NCBI RefSeq assembly: GCF_001487165.1
Contig: NZ_LN913006.1
Coordinates: forward strand, 309,581 to 373,580
Direction: 5' to 3'
DNA length: 64,000 bases
Source of the DNA: Blautia massiliensis (ex Durand et al. 2017)
GTDB lineage: Bacteria; Bacillota; Clostridia; Lachnospirales; Lachnospiraceae
The notes under the pieces are model-generated. The model worked only from the letters and a program-made list of their open reading frames with translations. It was not told the DNA's origin and did not search any database. Below, piece by piece: positions 8,808 through 18,230 of this stretch (position 1 is its first letter; each line of letters begins with the position of its first letter). Position numbers and translations under genes: made by a program.

Positions 8808-9662
8808 GTGAAGAATACAGGAAAATATAATGTTTATCATGGAGTGGTAGCCGTTGGAAGATGGGTTCTGTTTGCAGTTGTGGCTTTTCTGATCCTGTTC
8901 CCGGTTTACTGGATCTTTATTTCTTCGATCACACCGTCAGGAGAACTGTTTAAAACACCGATCGATTATCTTCCGGATCATCCCACACTGGAAAGCTATA
9001 AATTTCTGATACAGAATGTAGGACTGCTTTCAAAGATCGGAAATACAGTTCTGATCGTAGGCATTACACTTGTGATCAGTACCGTGCTGTGTGCAATGGC
9101 TGCCTATGGCTTCTCAAGATTTAACTCAAAGGGAGTTTCTGTTGCATTTGCGTTTGTTCTGGCTACCATGCTGATCCCTGAGGTTGTCACAGCCCGCCCG
9201 CTGTATGAGTTTATGCAGAAGGTAAAGCTGTATGATACATATCCGGGACTTATCCTTCTTTATATCAGTACCGTTATACCGTTTACGGTTCTGATCCTCA
9301 GAAACTTTGTCGGTGAGATCCCGATCTCACTGGAGGAGGCAGCTGCTATTGACGGCGCATCTTTTTCACAGAGACTGTTTACGATCGTTCTGCCGCTGAT
9401 GAAGCCGGCAATCGCTACGGTTTGCATTATCAACTTTATTACCTGTCTGAATAACTTTTTCACACCGTTGTTTTATTCAAATGGTATTCAGGTACTTTCT
9501 GTTTCCATCGTACAGCTTCCGTTACGTGACAACATGTATGGAGTTCCGTGGGATCTGGTCAGCGCCATGGGATGGATCATCCTTCTTCCGATCATTATCT
9601 TTGTAGCTGTTTTTGAGAAACAGATCATGGATGGTATCATGGCAGGTGGAGTAAAAGCGTAA
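8808..9662 (+). CDS. Sugar ABC transporter permease, MalG type
   Basis: This 284-residue permease starts with GTG preceded by GGGGG. It has six predicted membrane segments and the EAA loop EEAAAIDGASFSQRLF followed by TIVLPLMKP. It forms the second half of the importer channel with the MalF-type protein encoded just upstream. No ATPase gene is present in the operon. In related Firmicutes such permeases use a shared MsmK/UgpC-type ATPase encoded elsewhere, so one is inferred outside the window. Confidence 0.95.
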   Translation: MKNTGKYNVYHGVVAVGRWVLFAVVAFLILFPVYWIFISSITPSGELFKTPIDYLPDHPTLESYKFLIQNVGLLSKIGNTVLIVGITLVISTVLCAMAAYGFSRFNSKGVSVAFAFVLATMLIPEVVTARPLYEFMQKVKLYDTYPGLILLYISTVIPFTVLILRNFVGEIPISLEEAAAIDGASFSQRLFTIVLPLMKPAIATVCIINFITCLNNFFTPLFYSNGIQVLSVSIVQLPLRDNMYGVPWDLVSAMGWIILLPIIIFVAVFEKQIMDGIMAGGVKA

Positions 9663-9703
9663 ATATAATATTTTTAATTTCCAAAAGAGAGGAGAAAACA
9701 GAT

Positions 9704-10813
9704 ATGTATCAGGCATTTACAGGCGGACTGGGAGGGATCGCACTTGCAAAGCATGGAAAAAGCCGTGCGATCAACGCAGAAAATCCTCATGGAGAAAAAG
9801 GCAGAGGCGGTATGGCTGCAAGTCATCTGGGACCGTCCAGAAAAGGAAGCCCGTGTCTCAGGGATATTGAGCCGGGAACTGTGGTAACTCTGGCAGAAAT
9901 GGAAGGACCGGGACAGATCAATCATATCTGGATCACCGTTGATAACAAGACTACAGAGGCAGATTGCTTTGTACTGAGAGATCTTGTAATCCGTATGTAC
10001 TGGGATGACGAGGAAACTCCTTCCGTGGAAAGTCCTCTGGGTGATTTCTTCTGCTGCGGATTCGGAAGGGAATGTTTTGTAAATTCTGTTCCGGTGGCTG
10101 TTGTTCCAAACAGGGGCTTTAACTGCTATTTCCCGATGCCGTTTAAGAAGAAAGCAAAGATCACACTGGAAAACCAGCATGCAAATAAAATCCCGGCTTT
10201 CTTTTATCAGGTAGATTACTGTCTCTATGATGAGCTTCCGGACGATATTGCTTATTTCCATGCGCAGTGGAGAAGGGAACGGTTGACAGAAAAAACAAAA
10301 GATTATACAATTTTGGATGGAGTAAAAGGAAAAGGCCATTATATAGGAACCTACATGGCACTTACCACACTGGAACGTTACTGGTGGGGCGAGGGAGAAA
10401 TGAAGTTTTATATTGACGGAGATGAGGAGTATCCGACCATCTGTGGAACAGGAACGGAAGATTACTTTGGTGGTTCCTGGAGTTTTGCCAAACAGGTGGA
10501 TGGAAAAACCGTGGAACAGAATTATAACACGCCGTATCTGGGATATCCGTATTATTCTGCCCATGACGAGCTGATCCACAATTTTTATCATAATGATGAC
10601 TGCCCGCCAATGAGAGGCTTTTACAGATGGCATTTACAGGATCCAATCTGCTTTGAAGAGGATCTTCGCGTTACGATTCAGCAGATAGGCGTCGGATACC
10701 GTGGCCTGTTTGAACGACAGGATGATGTGGCAAGTGTAGCGTACTGGTATCAGACACTTCCTCATGCACCGTTCCAGCCGTTGATGTCAAAAGAGGATAG
10801 ATGGCCCAGATAA
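9704..10813 (+). CDS. DUF2961 / GH172 family glycoside hydrolase (predicted alpha-furanosidase)
   Basis: This 369-residue protein matches the DUF2961 family, now glycoside hydrolase family 172. Characterised members act on alpha-D-fructofuranosides (difructose dianhydride I synthase/hydrolase) or D-arabinofuranosides. The N-terminal GGLGGIAL and the segments PLGDFFCCGFG (about 111-121), WWGEGEMKF (227-235) and ICGTGTEDYFGG (246-257) are the family's hallmarks. Glutamates E230/E232 and E252 are in the regions that hold the catalytic residues of the family; I assign this from memory, not alignment. There is no signal peptide, so it should act in the cytoplasm on sugar brought in by the neighbouring permeases. 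The ATG has a GAGGAG site. The exact substrate cannot be decided here. Confidence 0.88.
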   Translation: MYQAFTGGLGGIALAKHGKSRAINAENPHGEKGRGGMAASHLGPSRKGSPCLRDIEPGTVVTLAEMEGPGQINHIWITVDNKTTEADCFVLRDLVIRMYWDDEETPSVESPLGDFFCCGFGRECFVNSVPVAVVPNRGFNCYFPMPFKKKAKITLENQHANKIPAFFYQVDYCLYDELPDDIAYFHAQWRRERLTEKTKDYTILDGVKGKGHYIGTYMALTTLERYWWGEGEMKFYIDGDEEYPTICGTGTEDYFGGSWSFAKQVDGKTVEQNYNTPYLGYPYYSAHDELIHNFYHNDDCPPMRGFYRWHLQDPICFEEDLRVTIQQIGVGYRGLFERQDDVASVAYWYQTLPHAPFQPLMSKEDRWPR

Positions 10814-10828
10814 AAAGGGTGGTAGAGA

Positions 10829-12082
10829 TTGAAAAAACAGGTATTTTGCGGGGTATTTGCCCTGGCTCTGGCAGTGACAGGATGTGGAGTCCAGAAGAAG
10901 GAGGCTGCATCTGATATTGTGCCGGAGAACAGACAGGAACTGACGATCCTTCATGTGGATGCAGGCACAGAAGGCTTTGATTCTTTTATCAGCCAGGCGG
11001 AAAAAGATCTTGGAATAAAGATCCATATTGAAAAATGTCCGGCCAATGCGGACAATCGCCAGGCCAAAATAGCAACTCTTCTGACATCAGGAGATGATTC
11101 TGTTGATCTGATCACAGTAAATGATGAGATGATATCCGAATTTAAACATAAGGGATTTCTTCTTCCGTTGGAAGATACGGTTATGACAGAGGAGACAGCG
11201 GCGAATTTTCTGCAGGAATACCTGAAAGAAATATGCATGTCAGACGGACATATTTTTTCGGTACCGTTCAGGATGGATATCATGGCATTCTGGGTGAACC
11301 AGGAATTGCTGGATCAGGCTGGTCTGGACAGACTCTCCTGTCTCAGTGATCTTGAGATCCTTCAGAAAAAGCTTCAGAATACGGGAAAATATGCATATGG
11401 GGATGCATGGGAGATTTCTTACATATATAATAGTATCAGCGAGTATGTCGATTTTTTCGGAGGAGATTATACAGACTGGACGGATCCGAAAACAAGAGAA
11501 GCGGCAGAATATATGAAGCGAATGCTGGATACAGGGATGATATCAGAGGAGAATCTGATCGACCAGCATGACCAGCTGAATGAAAAATTTATAAACGGCC
11601 AGTATGGATGTATGTTTATGTATACCGGTGTGTTGAGTACTTTTCAGAATGCAGGCGTGTATGGAAAAGATAAGATCCATATGGCACCATTTCCGGAATT
11701 TGACGAGAAGGTGACCAATATCGCAACCTGGCAGTATGTACTGAATAAAAATTCTGATCATAAAGAAGCAGCTCTGAAGTTCCTTCAGTATGTGTCCGGA
11801 TATGAGGCCAGTAAAAATTACGGACAGCTGATAAAAATGTGTCCGGCAAGACTGGATGTGATCGAGGATAAGAATTTTGATCTGGATGGCATTGAAATGA
11901 TCCGGCAATATCTGAAAGATTATAAGCTGAAAGCAAGACCACTGTGTGCCGATTCCATAGAAGCCGTTTCGTCCATGGGAACGGAATTTCAGAAATATAT
12001 GCTGGGACAGAAAACAGAAGCGGAATTTTTTGCCGGGGCACAGAACTGCATAGACCAGTATTACAAAAAAGCATCGTACTGA
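10829..12082 (+). CDS. Second sugar-binding protein of the operon, lipoprotein
   Basis: This 417-residue family 1 solute-binding protein has a lipobox (AVTGC) with C19 as the lipid-modified residue, so unlike its paralogue at 6604 it should be anchored in the membrane. The start is a TTG with AGGGTGG upstream. The order of motifs TVMT, AFWVNQE, YGCMFM and DKIHM parallels the first binding protein, which points to an old duplication within the operon. It may feed the same permease with a different ligand, or act as the sensor-side partner of the YesM kinase; both are inference. The operon ends with the terminator that overlaps its stop codon. Confidence 0.92.
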   Translation: MKKQVFCGVFALALAVTGCGVQKKEAASDIVPENRQELTILHVDAGTEGFDSFISQAEKDLGIKIHIEKCPANADNRQAKIATLLTSGDDSVDLITVNDEMISEFKHKGFLLPLEDTVMTEETAANFLQEYLKEICMSDGHIFSVPFRMDIMAFWVNQELLDQAGLDRLSCLSDLEILQKKLQNTGKYAYGDAWEISYIYNSISEYVDFFGGDYTDWTDPKTREAAEYMKRMLDTGMISEENLIDQHDQLNEKFINGQYGCMFMYTGVLSTFQNAGVYGKDKIHMAPFPEFDEKVTNIATWQYVLNKNSDHKEAALKFLQYVSGYEASKNYGQLIKMCPARLDVIEDKNFDLDGIEMIRQYLKDYKLKARPLCADSIEAVSSMGTEFQKYMLGQKTEAEFFAGAQNCIDQYYKKASY

Positions 12083-12092
12083 TGCTTTTTTT
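12065..12092 (+). terminator. Terminator of the sugar operon
   Basis: Arms 12065-12075 and 12081-12091 (AAAAAAGCATC with GATGCTTTTTT) enclose a 5-nt loop, and the 3' arm itself forms the T run. The stop codon of the preceding gene lies inside the hairpin. Confidence 0.85.
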
Positions 12093-12127
12093 GTTTTGAA
12101 AAAATAAGAACTTTTTTTCAAAACATA

Positions 12128-12156
12128 TTGACAAATATTTTACATGGTGATATCTT
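12128..12156 (+). promoter_or_regulatory. SigA promoter of the hrcA-dnaK operon
   Basis: TTGACA at 12128-12133 and TATCTT at 12151-12156 are separated by 17 bp. The CIRCE operator begins 15 bp after the -10, where bound HrcA would block the polymerase. Confidence 0.9.
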
Positions 12157-12170
12157 AAAGACTGTAGATG

Positions 12171-12197
12171 TTAGCACTCCACTAAAATGAGTGCTAA
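12171..12197 (+). promoter_or_regulatory. CIRCE operator (HrcA binding site)
   Basis: The perfect inverted repeat TTAGCACTC (12171-12179), 9 bp, GAGTGCTAA (12189-12197) is the canonical CIRCE element. It lies just downstream of the -10 box and in the untranslated leader of hrcA, so the operon is repressed by its own first product and induced on heat shock. Confidence 0.98.
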
Positions 12198-12258
12198 CAG
12201 ATGTAAAAAAAGAATCAACATCCGTCAGGAAAGAATAAAAAGGAAAGGAGATGGATTC

Positions 12259-13302
12259 ATGGAAGAGGTGTTGAATGAGCGCAAGCAAAAAATCTTAAAA
12301 GCAATCATCAAGACCTATATGGAAACCGGAGAACCGGTTGGTTCCAGGACCATTTCCAAGTATGCGGATCTCAATGTCAGTTCCGCAACGATCCGAAATG
12401 AAATGTCAGACCTGACAGATATGGGCTATATCGTCCAGCCTCATACCTCAGCAGGAAGGATTCCTTCAGATAAGGGCTACAGACTTTACGTCAATGAGTT
12501 GATGAAGGAGAAGGAAGCGGAGGTCGCAGAGCTGCGAGATCTGATCATTGAGAAGACAGATAAGATGGATAAGGTGCTTAAGAAGGTTGCGAAGGTTCTT
12601 GCTTCCAATACCAACTATGCTACCATGGTTTCCGTTCCGCAGTACAGCGGCAACAAGGTCAAGTTCATCCAGCTGTCGAGGATGAGCGAGCTTCAGCTTG
12701 TGGCAGTGGTTGTCAGTGACAACAACACAGTCCGGAACCAGATCATCAATCTGGATGAGGAAATGGACGACCAGACGATCCTGAAACTGAATCTTCTTCT
12801 TAACACCAATCTCAATGGGATCCCGATCCAGGATATCAATCTTGGGATGATCGCCAGACTGAAGGAACAGGCAGGCAGCCACAGCGGTGTGGTGGCAACG
12901 GTTCTGGATGCAGTGGCAGCCACCATTCATGTGGAAGAGGAAGATATGGAGATCTATACTTCAGGTGCAACTAACATCTTCAAGTATCCGGAGCTTGCCG
13001 ATAAAGAGAAGGCAACGGAGCTGATCTCCGCATTTGAGGAGAAGCATGAACTTGCCGATCTTGTAAAAGAACAGATGTCAGATGGAGAGAATACAGGAAT
13101 CCAGGTTTACATCGGTGATGAGATGCCAATCCAGACCATGAAGGACTGCAGCATTGTAACTGCCAGATATGAACTGGGAGACGGAATGTACGGAACCATC
13201 GGGATCATCGGTCCCAAACGAATGGATTATGAGAATGTAGTGGACAGTCTGAAGGAACTGAAGAATCATCTGGATGACGTTTTGAAAAAGAAGAAAACTT
13301 AG
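12259..13302 (+). CDS. hrcA: Heat-inducible transcription repressor HrcA
   Basis: HrcA is the repressor that binds CIRCE and is folded by GroEL, coupling chaperone demand to heat-shock gene expression. The 347-residue protein has an N-terminal winged helix (ERKQKILKAIIKTYMETGEP, VSSATIRNEMSDL at about residues 34-46) and the family's GAF-like/dimerisation middle. The start at 12259 follows AAAGGAG at 12244-12250; an in-frame ATG at 12187 lies inside CIRCE and is rejected. It is the first gene of the hrcA-grpE-dnaK-dnaJ operon. Confidence 0.97.
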   Translation: MEEVLNERKQKILKAIIKTYMETGEPVGSRTISKYADLNVSSATIRNEMSDLTDMGYIVQPHTSAGRIPSDKGYRLYVNELMKEKEAEVAELRDLIIEKTDKMDKVLKKVAKVLASNTNYATMVSVPQYSGNKVKFIQLSRMSELQLVAVVVSDNNTVRNQIINLDEEMDDQTILKLNLLLNTNLNGIPIQDINLGMIARLKEQAGSHSGVVATVLDAVAATIHVEEEDMEIYTSGATNIFKYPELADKEKATELISAFEEKHELADLVKEQMSDGENTGIQVYIGDEMPIQTMKDCSIVTARYELGDGMYGTIGIIGPKRMDYENVVDSLKELKNHLDDVLKKKKT

Positions 13303-13320
13303 AAAGGCGGTAGAAAAAAA

Positions 13321-13956
13321 GTGTCGGAGGAAACAAAGAAAACATCCGAAGAGCAGGAAGCGGAGAAGGAAATCCCCGTAACTGACGGAGATCAGGAAGA
13401 AGAAAACCTGACACCGGAGGGAGAAGATCTGCCGGAGGAAGAAAACAATACTCCAGGCGAAGAAGCTGCCTCAGAGGATAAAAAAGAAGAAAAATCAAAA
13501 ACTTCCTTCTTCGGAAAGAAGAAAAAAGATAAATCTGAGCAGAAGGTGGAGGAACTTACCGATCGCCTGAAGCGTACCATGGCTGAATTTGATAATTTCC
13601 GTAAAAGAACGGAAAAAGAAAAATCCAGTATGTACATCATCGGAGCAAAAGAGATCGTTGAAAAGATCCTGCCGGTTGTGGATAACTTTGAAAGAGGTCT
13701 TGCACAGGCACAGGAAGGCGATGCTTTTGCAGATGGAATGAAAATGATCTACAAGCAGCTTACCACAACACTGGATGAGCTTGGCGTGAAGCCGATCGAA
13801 GCAGTGGGAAAGGAATTCAACCCGGATTTCCATAATGCAGTGATGCATGTGGAGGATGAAGAGGTTGGAGAGAACATCGTGGTGGAAGAATTCCAGAAGG
13901 GTTACACCTACAAGGATTTCGTAGTACGCCACAGTATGGTGAAGGTTGCGAACTAA
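13321..13956 (+). CDS. grpE: Nucleotide exchange factor GrpE
   Basis: GrpE releases ADP from DnaK and so resets the chaperone cycle. The 211-residue protein starts with GTG and carries a long acidic, probably disordered N-terminus (residues 1-75, rich in Glu and Asp), a coiled coil from about 76 to 125 containing the family segment [12 protein letters not shown], and the C-terminal beta-wing ending in the GY.YKD..VR.S.V pattern (residues about 196-208). The coiled coil and wing are complete. The extended acidic N-terminus is common in clostridial GrpE. Confidence 0.97.
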   Translation: MSEETKKTSEEQEAEKEIPVTDGDQEEENLTPEGEDLPEEENNTPGEEAASEDKKEEKSKTSFFGKKKKDKSEQKVEELTDRLKRTMAEFDNFRKRTEKEKSSMYIIGAKEIVEKILPVVDNFERGLAQAQEGDAFADGMKMIYKQLTTTLDELGVKPIEAVGKEFNPDFHNAVMHVEDEEVGENIVVEEFQKGYTYKDFVVRHSMVKVAN

Positions 13957-14009
13957 CTGACAACAAACTTTATTTTAACAGATACAGACTAAAACAGGAG
14001 GAAAAAATC

Positions 14010-15902
14010 ATGGGAAAGATTATTGGTATTGACTTAGGTACAACAAACAGCTGTGTAGCCGTAATGGAAGGTGGACAGCCGACAGTTATCGCAAATACAG
14101 AAGGCGCAAGAACAACACCATCCGTTGTAGCATTCACAAAAACAGGAGAGCGTCTGGTAGGTGAGCCTGCAAAACGTCAGGCAGTTACAAATGCAGACAG
14201 AACGATCTCCTCTATCAAAAGAGAGATGGGTACCGATTACCGTGTAACCATCGATGACAAGAAATATTCTCCACAGGAGATCTCCGCAATGATCCTTCAG
14301 AAACTGAAAAAGGATGCAGAGGCATATCTTGGTGAGAAAGTAACAGAGGCAGTTATCACAGTTCCGGCTTACTTCAACGATGCTCAGCGTCAGGCTACCA
14401 AAGATGCAGGTAAGATCGCAGGTCTTGATGTAAAACGTATCATCAACGAGCCTACAGCAGCAGCTCTTGCATATGGTCTTGACAATGAGAAAGAGCAGAA
14501 GATCATGGTATACGACCTTGGCGGTGGTACATTTGATGTATCTGTGATCGAGATTGGTGATGGCGTTATCGAGGTTCTTTCCACAGCTGGTAACAACCGT
14601 CTTGGTGGAGATGACTTTGATAAGAAAGTTACAGATTACATGCTTTCCGAGTTCAAGAGAACAGAGGGCGTAGACTTAAGCAACGATAAGATGGCTCTTC
14701 AGAGACTGAAAGAGGCAGCTGAGAAAGCTAAGAAAGAGCTTTCTTCCGCAACAACAACAAACATCAACCTTCCGTTCATCACAGCAACTGCTGAGGGACC
14801 GAAGCATTTCGATATGAACCTTACAAGAGCTAAATTTGATGAGCTGACACATGATCTTGTAGAGATGACAGCAGAGCCGGTTCGCCGTGCACTGTCTGAT
14901 GCAGGTATCACAGCTTCTGAGCTTGGCCAGGTACTTCTGGTTGGTGGTTCTTCCCGTATCCCGGCTGTACAGGATAAGGTAAGACAGTTAACAGGCAAAG
15001 AGCCGAGCAAGAACCTGAACCCGGATGAGTGTGTTGCACTTGGTGCTTCCGTACAGGGTGGTAAACTTGCAGGTGATGCAGGTGCCGGTGATATCCTTCT
15101 TCTGGATGTTACTCCACTGTCTCTGTCCATTGAGACAATGGGTGGTATCGCAACTCGTCTGATCGAGAGAAATACTACAATTCCTACAAAGAAGAGCCAG
15201 ATCTTCTCCACAGCAGCAGACAACCAGACAGCTGTAGATATCAACGTTGTACAGGGTGAGCGTCAGTTCGCGAAAGACAACAAATCCCTCGGCCAGTTCC
15301 GTCTGGATGGAATCCCGCCAGCACGTCGTGGAGTTCCGCAGATCGAGGTAACATTTGACATCGATGCCAACGGTATCGTTAATGTATCTGCTAAGGATCT
15401 TGGAACAGGTAAGGAGCAGCACATCACGATCACAGCTGGTTCTAACATGTCCGATTCCGATATCGACAAAGCTGTCAAAGAAGCAGCTGAGTTCGAGGCT
15501 CAGGATAAGAAACGTAAAGAGGCTATCGACACAAGAAACAATGCAGACTCCATGGTATTCCAGGTTGAGAATGCACTGAAAGAAGCTGGCGACAAGCTTG
15601 ACGCAAACGATAAAGCAAGTGTTGAGGCTGACCTCAATGCACTGAAAGATCTTCTTGCACAGACAGCAAATGCTCAGGAGCTTACTGATTCTCAGGTTGC
15701 AGATATCAAGGCTGCACAGGAGAAGATGATGGAGAGCGCTCAGAAACTGTTCTCCAAGATGTATGAGCAGACTCAGGGAGCTCAGGGTCAGGCTGGTCCT
15801 GGACCGGATATGGGCAACATGGGCGGAAACGCTGGTGCCCAGGGCGGAAATGAAGCAGGATACGGCGATGATGTTGTAGATGCTGATTACAAGGAAGTCT
15901 AA
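14010..15902 (+). CDS. dnaK: Chaperone protein DnaK (Hsp70)
   Basis: DnaK is the cytoplasmic Hsp70 ATPase that binds exposed hydrophobic segments of client proteins. The 630-residue protein contains the nucleotide-binding domain with [14 protein letters not shown] at residues 4-17, [17 protein letters not shown] near 170, and [14 protein letters not shown] near 311. The substrate-binding beta domain, helical lid and a Gly/Gln-rich tail ending in DADYKEV follow. The short deletion in the first lobe typical of Gram-positive DnaK is consistent with the spacing. GGAGGAAAAA precedes the ATG. It lies 53 bp after grpE with no separate promoter seen. Confidence 0.99.
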   Translation: MGKIIGIDLGTTNSCVAVMEGGQPTVIANTEGARTTPSVVAFTKTGERLVGEPAKRQAVTNADRTISSIKREMGTDYRVTIDDKKYSPQEISAMILQKLKKDAEAYLGEKVTEAVITVPAYFNDAQRQATKDAGKIAGLDVKRIINEPTAAALAYGLDNEKEQKIMVYDLGGGTFDVSVIEIGDGVIEVLSTAGNNRLGGDDFDKKVTDYMLSEFKRTEGVDLSNDKMALQRLKEAAEKAKKELSSATTTNINLPFITATAEGPKHFDMNLTRAKFDELTHDLVEMTAEPVRRALSDAGITASELGQVLLVGGSSRIPAVQDKVRQLTGKEPSKNLNPDECVALGASVQGGKLAGDAGAGDILLLDVTPLSLSIETMGGIATRLIERNTTIPTKKSQIFSTAADNQTAVDINVVQGERQFAKDNKSLGQFRLDGIPPARRGVPQIEVTFDIDANGIVNVSAKDLGTGKEQHITITAGSNMSDSDIDKAVKEAAEFEAQDKKRKEAIDTRNNADSMVFQVENALKEAGDKLDANDKASVEADLNALKDLLAQTANAQELTDSQVADIKAAQEKMMESAQKLFSKMYEQTQGAQGQAGPGPDMGNMGGNAGAQGGNEAGYGDDVVDADYKEV

Positions 15903-15923
15903 GACAAGTAGGAAATAATTACA

Positions 15924-17114
15924 ATGGCTGATAAAAGAGATTATTATGAAGTCTTAGGTGTGGATAAAAACGCCGACGACGCAACATTAAAAAAAGCATA
16001 TCGTAAGTTGGCCAAGAAATATCACCCGGATGTAAATCCGGGTGATAAAGAGGCTGAGGCGAAGTTCAAAGAGGCGACAGAGGCTTACTCCGTTTTAAGT
16101 GATGCCGACAAGAGAAGACAGTATGATCAGTTTGGTCATGCAGCATTCGAAAACGGCGGCGGAGGCGGTGCCGGCGGCTTTGGTGGATTCGACTTCAACG
16201 GTGCGGATATGGGAGACATCTTCGGAGATATCTTCGGAGACCTGTTCGGCGGCGGAGGCAGAACCAGACGGGCCAACAATGGACCGATGAAGGGTGCCAA
16301 CCTTCGTGCACGTGTGAACATTACTTTTGAGGAAGCGGTTTTCGGATGCGAGAAAGAGCTGGAGATCGTTCTCAAAGATGAGTGTACCACATGTCACGGA
16401 ACCGGAGCGAAACCGGGAACATCACCGGTCACATGTCCGAAATGTAAAGGCCAGGGTCAGATCGTTTACACTCAGCAGTCCATGTTTGGTATGGTACGTA
16501 ATGTTCAGACCTGTCCGGACTGTAATGGAACCGGTAAGGTGATCAAGGATAAATGCAGTGCCTGCCGTGGAACCGGATATACTTCTTCCAGAAAGAAGAT
16601 CCAGGTATCTGTACCGGCCGGTATCGACAATGGCCAGTGCATCCGTATCCGTGAAAAAGGTGAGCCGGGAACCAACGGCGGTCCGAGAGGAGATCTGCTG
16701 GTGGAGGTAAATGTAGCCCGTCATCCGATCTTCCAGAGACAGGATATGAATATCTTTTCAACAGCTCCGATCACATTTGCACAGGCTGCACTCGGCGGTG
16801 AGATGCGTATTAATACCGTTGACGGTGAGGTTTCCTATGAGGTGAAACCGGGAACACAGACGGATACAAGAATCCGCCTGAAGGGCAAAGGTGTTCCGTC
16901 ATTACGTAACAAGAATGTTCGTGGTGATCACTATGTAACCCTGGTAGTCCAGACTCCGACAAATCTCAATGAGGAAGCAAAGAAAGCTCTGGAAGCTTTT
17001 GATGCGGCATGTGGAAACCGTCCGTCAGAGGACAGCACATCCGAGACTTCCGAAAAAACCGAAAAGAAGAAAAAAGGTTTCCGTGAGAAAGTTAAGGAAA
17101 TGTTTGAGGAATAA
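15924..17114 (+). CDS. dnaJ: Chaperone protein DnaJ (Hsp40)
   Basis: DnaJ stimulates DnaK ATPase activity and hands over clients. The 396-residue type I Hsp40 has a J domain (residues 4-70) with the HPD triad in KYHPDVNPG, a Gly/Phe-rich linker (about 75-110), four CXXCXGXG zinc-binding repeats ([32 protein letters not shown]) and the C-terminal peptide-binding domains. A Lys/Glu-rich tail follows. All key residues are present. It ends the CIRCE operon and is followed by a strong terminator. Confidence 0.99.
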   Translation: MADKRDYYEVLGVDKNADDATLKKAYRKLAKKYHPDVNPGDKEAEAKFKEATEAYSVLSDADKRRQYDQFGHAAFENGGGGGAGGFGGFDFNGADMGDIFGDIFGDLFGGGGRTRRANNGPMKGANLRARVNITFEEAVFGCEKELEIVLKDECTTCHGTGAKPGTSPVTCPKCKGQGQIVYTQQSMFGMVRNVQTCPDCNGTGKVIKDKCSACRGTGYTSSRKKIQVSVPAGIDNGQCIRIREKGEPGTNGGPRGDLLVEVNVARHPIFQRQDMNIFSTAPITFAQAALGGEMRINTVDGEVSYEVKPGTQTDTRIRLKGKGVPSLRNKNVRGDHYVTLVVQTPTNLNEEAKKALEAFDAACGNRPSEDSTSETSEKTEKKKKGFREKVKEMFEE

Positions 17115-17129
17115 ATAAAGTGAAAACAG

Positions 17130-17162
17130 GAAAGAGGCACAAAATGCCTCTTTCTTTTTTTT
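17130..17162 (+). terminator. Terminator of the hrcA-grpE-dnaK-dnaJ operon
   Basis: A perfect 10-bp stem (17130-17139 with 17145-17154), a CAAAA loop and eight T residues follow the dnaJ stop codon. Confidence 0.95.
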
Positions 17163-17272
17163 CTGTATTCGTGTATATTAAAAGAAGTGCCCGTTTTCGA
17201 GACAATAGAAAACAGGCGACAGACTGGAATGAAAATCCGTAAATGTGTATACAGCATAAGGAGATATAAAAG

Positions 17273-18226
17273 ATGAAATGGAACCGTTTTACACTTAAGA
17301 CAAAAACAGAGGCAGAGGATATTGTGATCTGTACACTTGCCGAGGTGGGGATTGAAGGTGTGGAGATCCAGGACAAACAGCCGCTGACCGATGAGGACAA
17401 AGCACAGATGTTTGTGGATATCATGCCGGAGGGACCAGCAGATGACGGGATCGCATATCTGAACTTCTATCTGGAAGAGGATGCGGATACCGAGGCAATC
17501 CTGAAAGATGTGAAGGCTGCACTGGAGGATCTGAGAAGCTTTGTGGATATCGGAGAGGCAACCATCACAGAATCCCAGACAGAGGACAAGGACTGGATCA
17601 ATAACTGGAAACAGTACTTCCATCAGTTCTATGTAGACGACATTCTGATCGTACCGTCCTGGGAAGAAGTGAAGGCAGAAGATAAGGACAAGATGATCCT
17701 CCACATTGATCCGGGAACTGCCTTTGGTACAGGAATGCATGAGACCACACAGCTTGTGATCCGTCAGCTGAAGAAATTTGTGAAGCCGGGAATGGAGATT
17801 CTGGATGTGGGAACCGGAAGTGGAATCCTGGGAATCGTTGCACTGAAGCTTGGTGCAGGTCATGTGGTTGGTACAGATCTTGATCCCTGTGCAGTTCCGG
17901 CAGTGTCTGAGAACAAGGAGGCCAACCAGATCGAGGAGAAATCCTTTGACATGATGATCGGAAACATCATCGATGACAAAGAAGTTCAGAATCAGGTCGG
18001 ATATGAGAAATATGATATCGTAACTGCAAATATCCTGGCAGATGTTCTGGTACCGCTGACTCCGGTGATCGTTGCACAGATGAAAAAAGGCGCTTACTAC
18101 ATTACATCAGGCATCTTGGATGTAAAGGAGGATGTCGTAGTGAAGGCTGTAAAAGACGCCGGACTGACGCTTGTTGAGGTGACTCATCAGGGCGAGTGGG
18201 TATCTGTGACAGCAAGAAAGGACTGA
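17273..18226 (+). CDS. prmA: Ribosomal protein L11 methyltransferase PrmA
   Basis: PrmA methylates lysines and the N-terminus of ribosomal protein L11 using S-adenosylmethionine. The 317-residue protein has the N-terminal substrate-recognition domain (residues 1-100), the signature DPGTAFGTGMHETT, the SAM motif LDVGTGSGILGIVA and the catalytic-loop motif NILADVL. AAGGAG at 17258-17263 supports the start. It sits 158 bp after dnaJ, behind the operon terminator, so it probably has its own promoter, though none is obvious. It starts the run prmA-rsmE-cysteine desulfurase-thiI with gaps of only 3-24 bp. Confidence 0.97.
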   Translation: MKWNRFTLKTKTEAEDIVICTLAEVGIEGVEIQDKQPLTDEDKAQMFVDIMPEGPADDGIAYLNFYLEEDADTEAILKDVKAALEDLRSFVDIGEATITESQTEDKDWINNWKQYFHQFYVDDILIVPSWEEVKAEDKDKMILHIDPGTAFGTGMHETTQLVIRQLKKFVKPGMEILDVGTGSGILGIVALKLGAGHVVGTDLDPCAVPAVSENKEANQIEEKSFDMMIGNIIDDKEVQNQVGYEKYDIVTANILADVLVPLTPVIVAQMKKGAYYITSGILDVKEDVVVKAVKDAGLTLVEVTHQGEWVSVTARKD

Positions 18227-18230
18227 TCTC

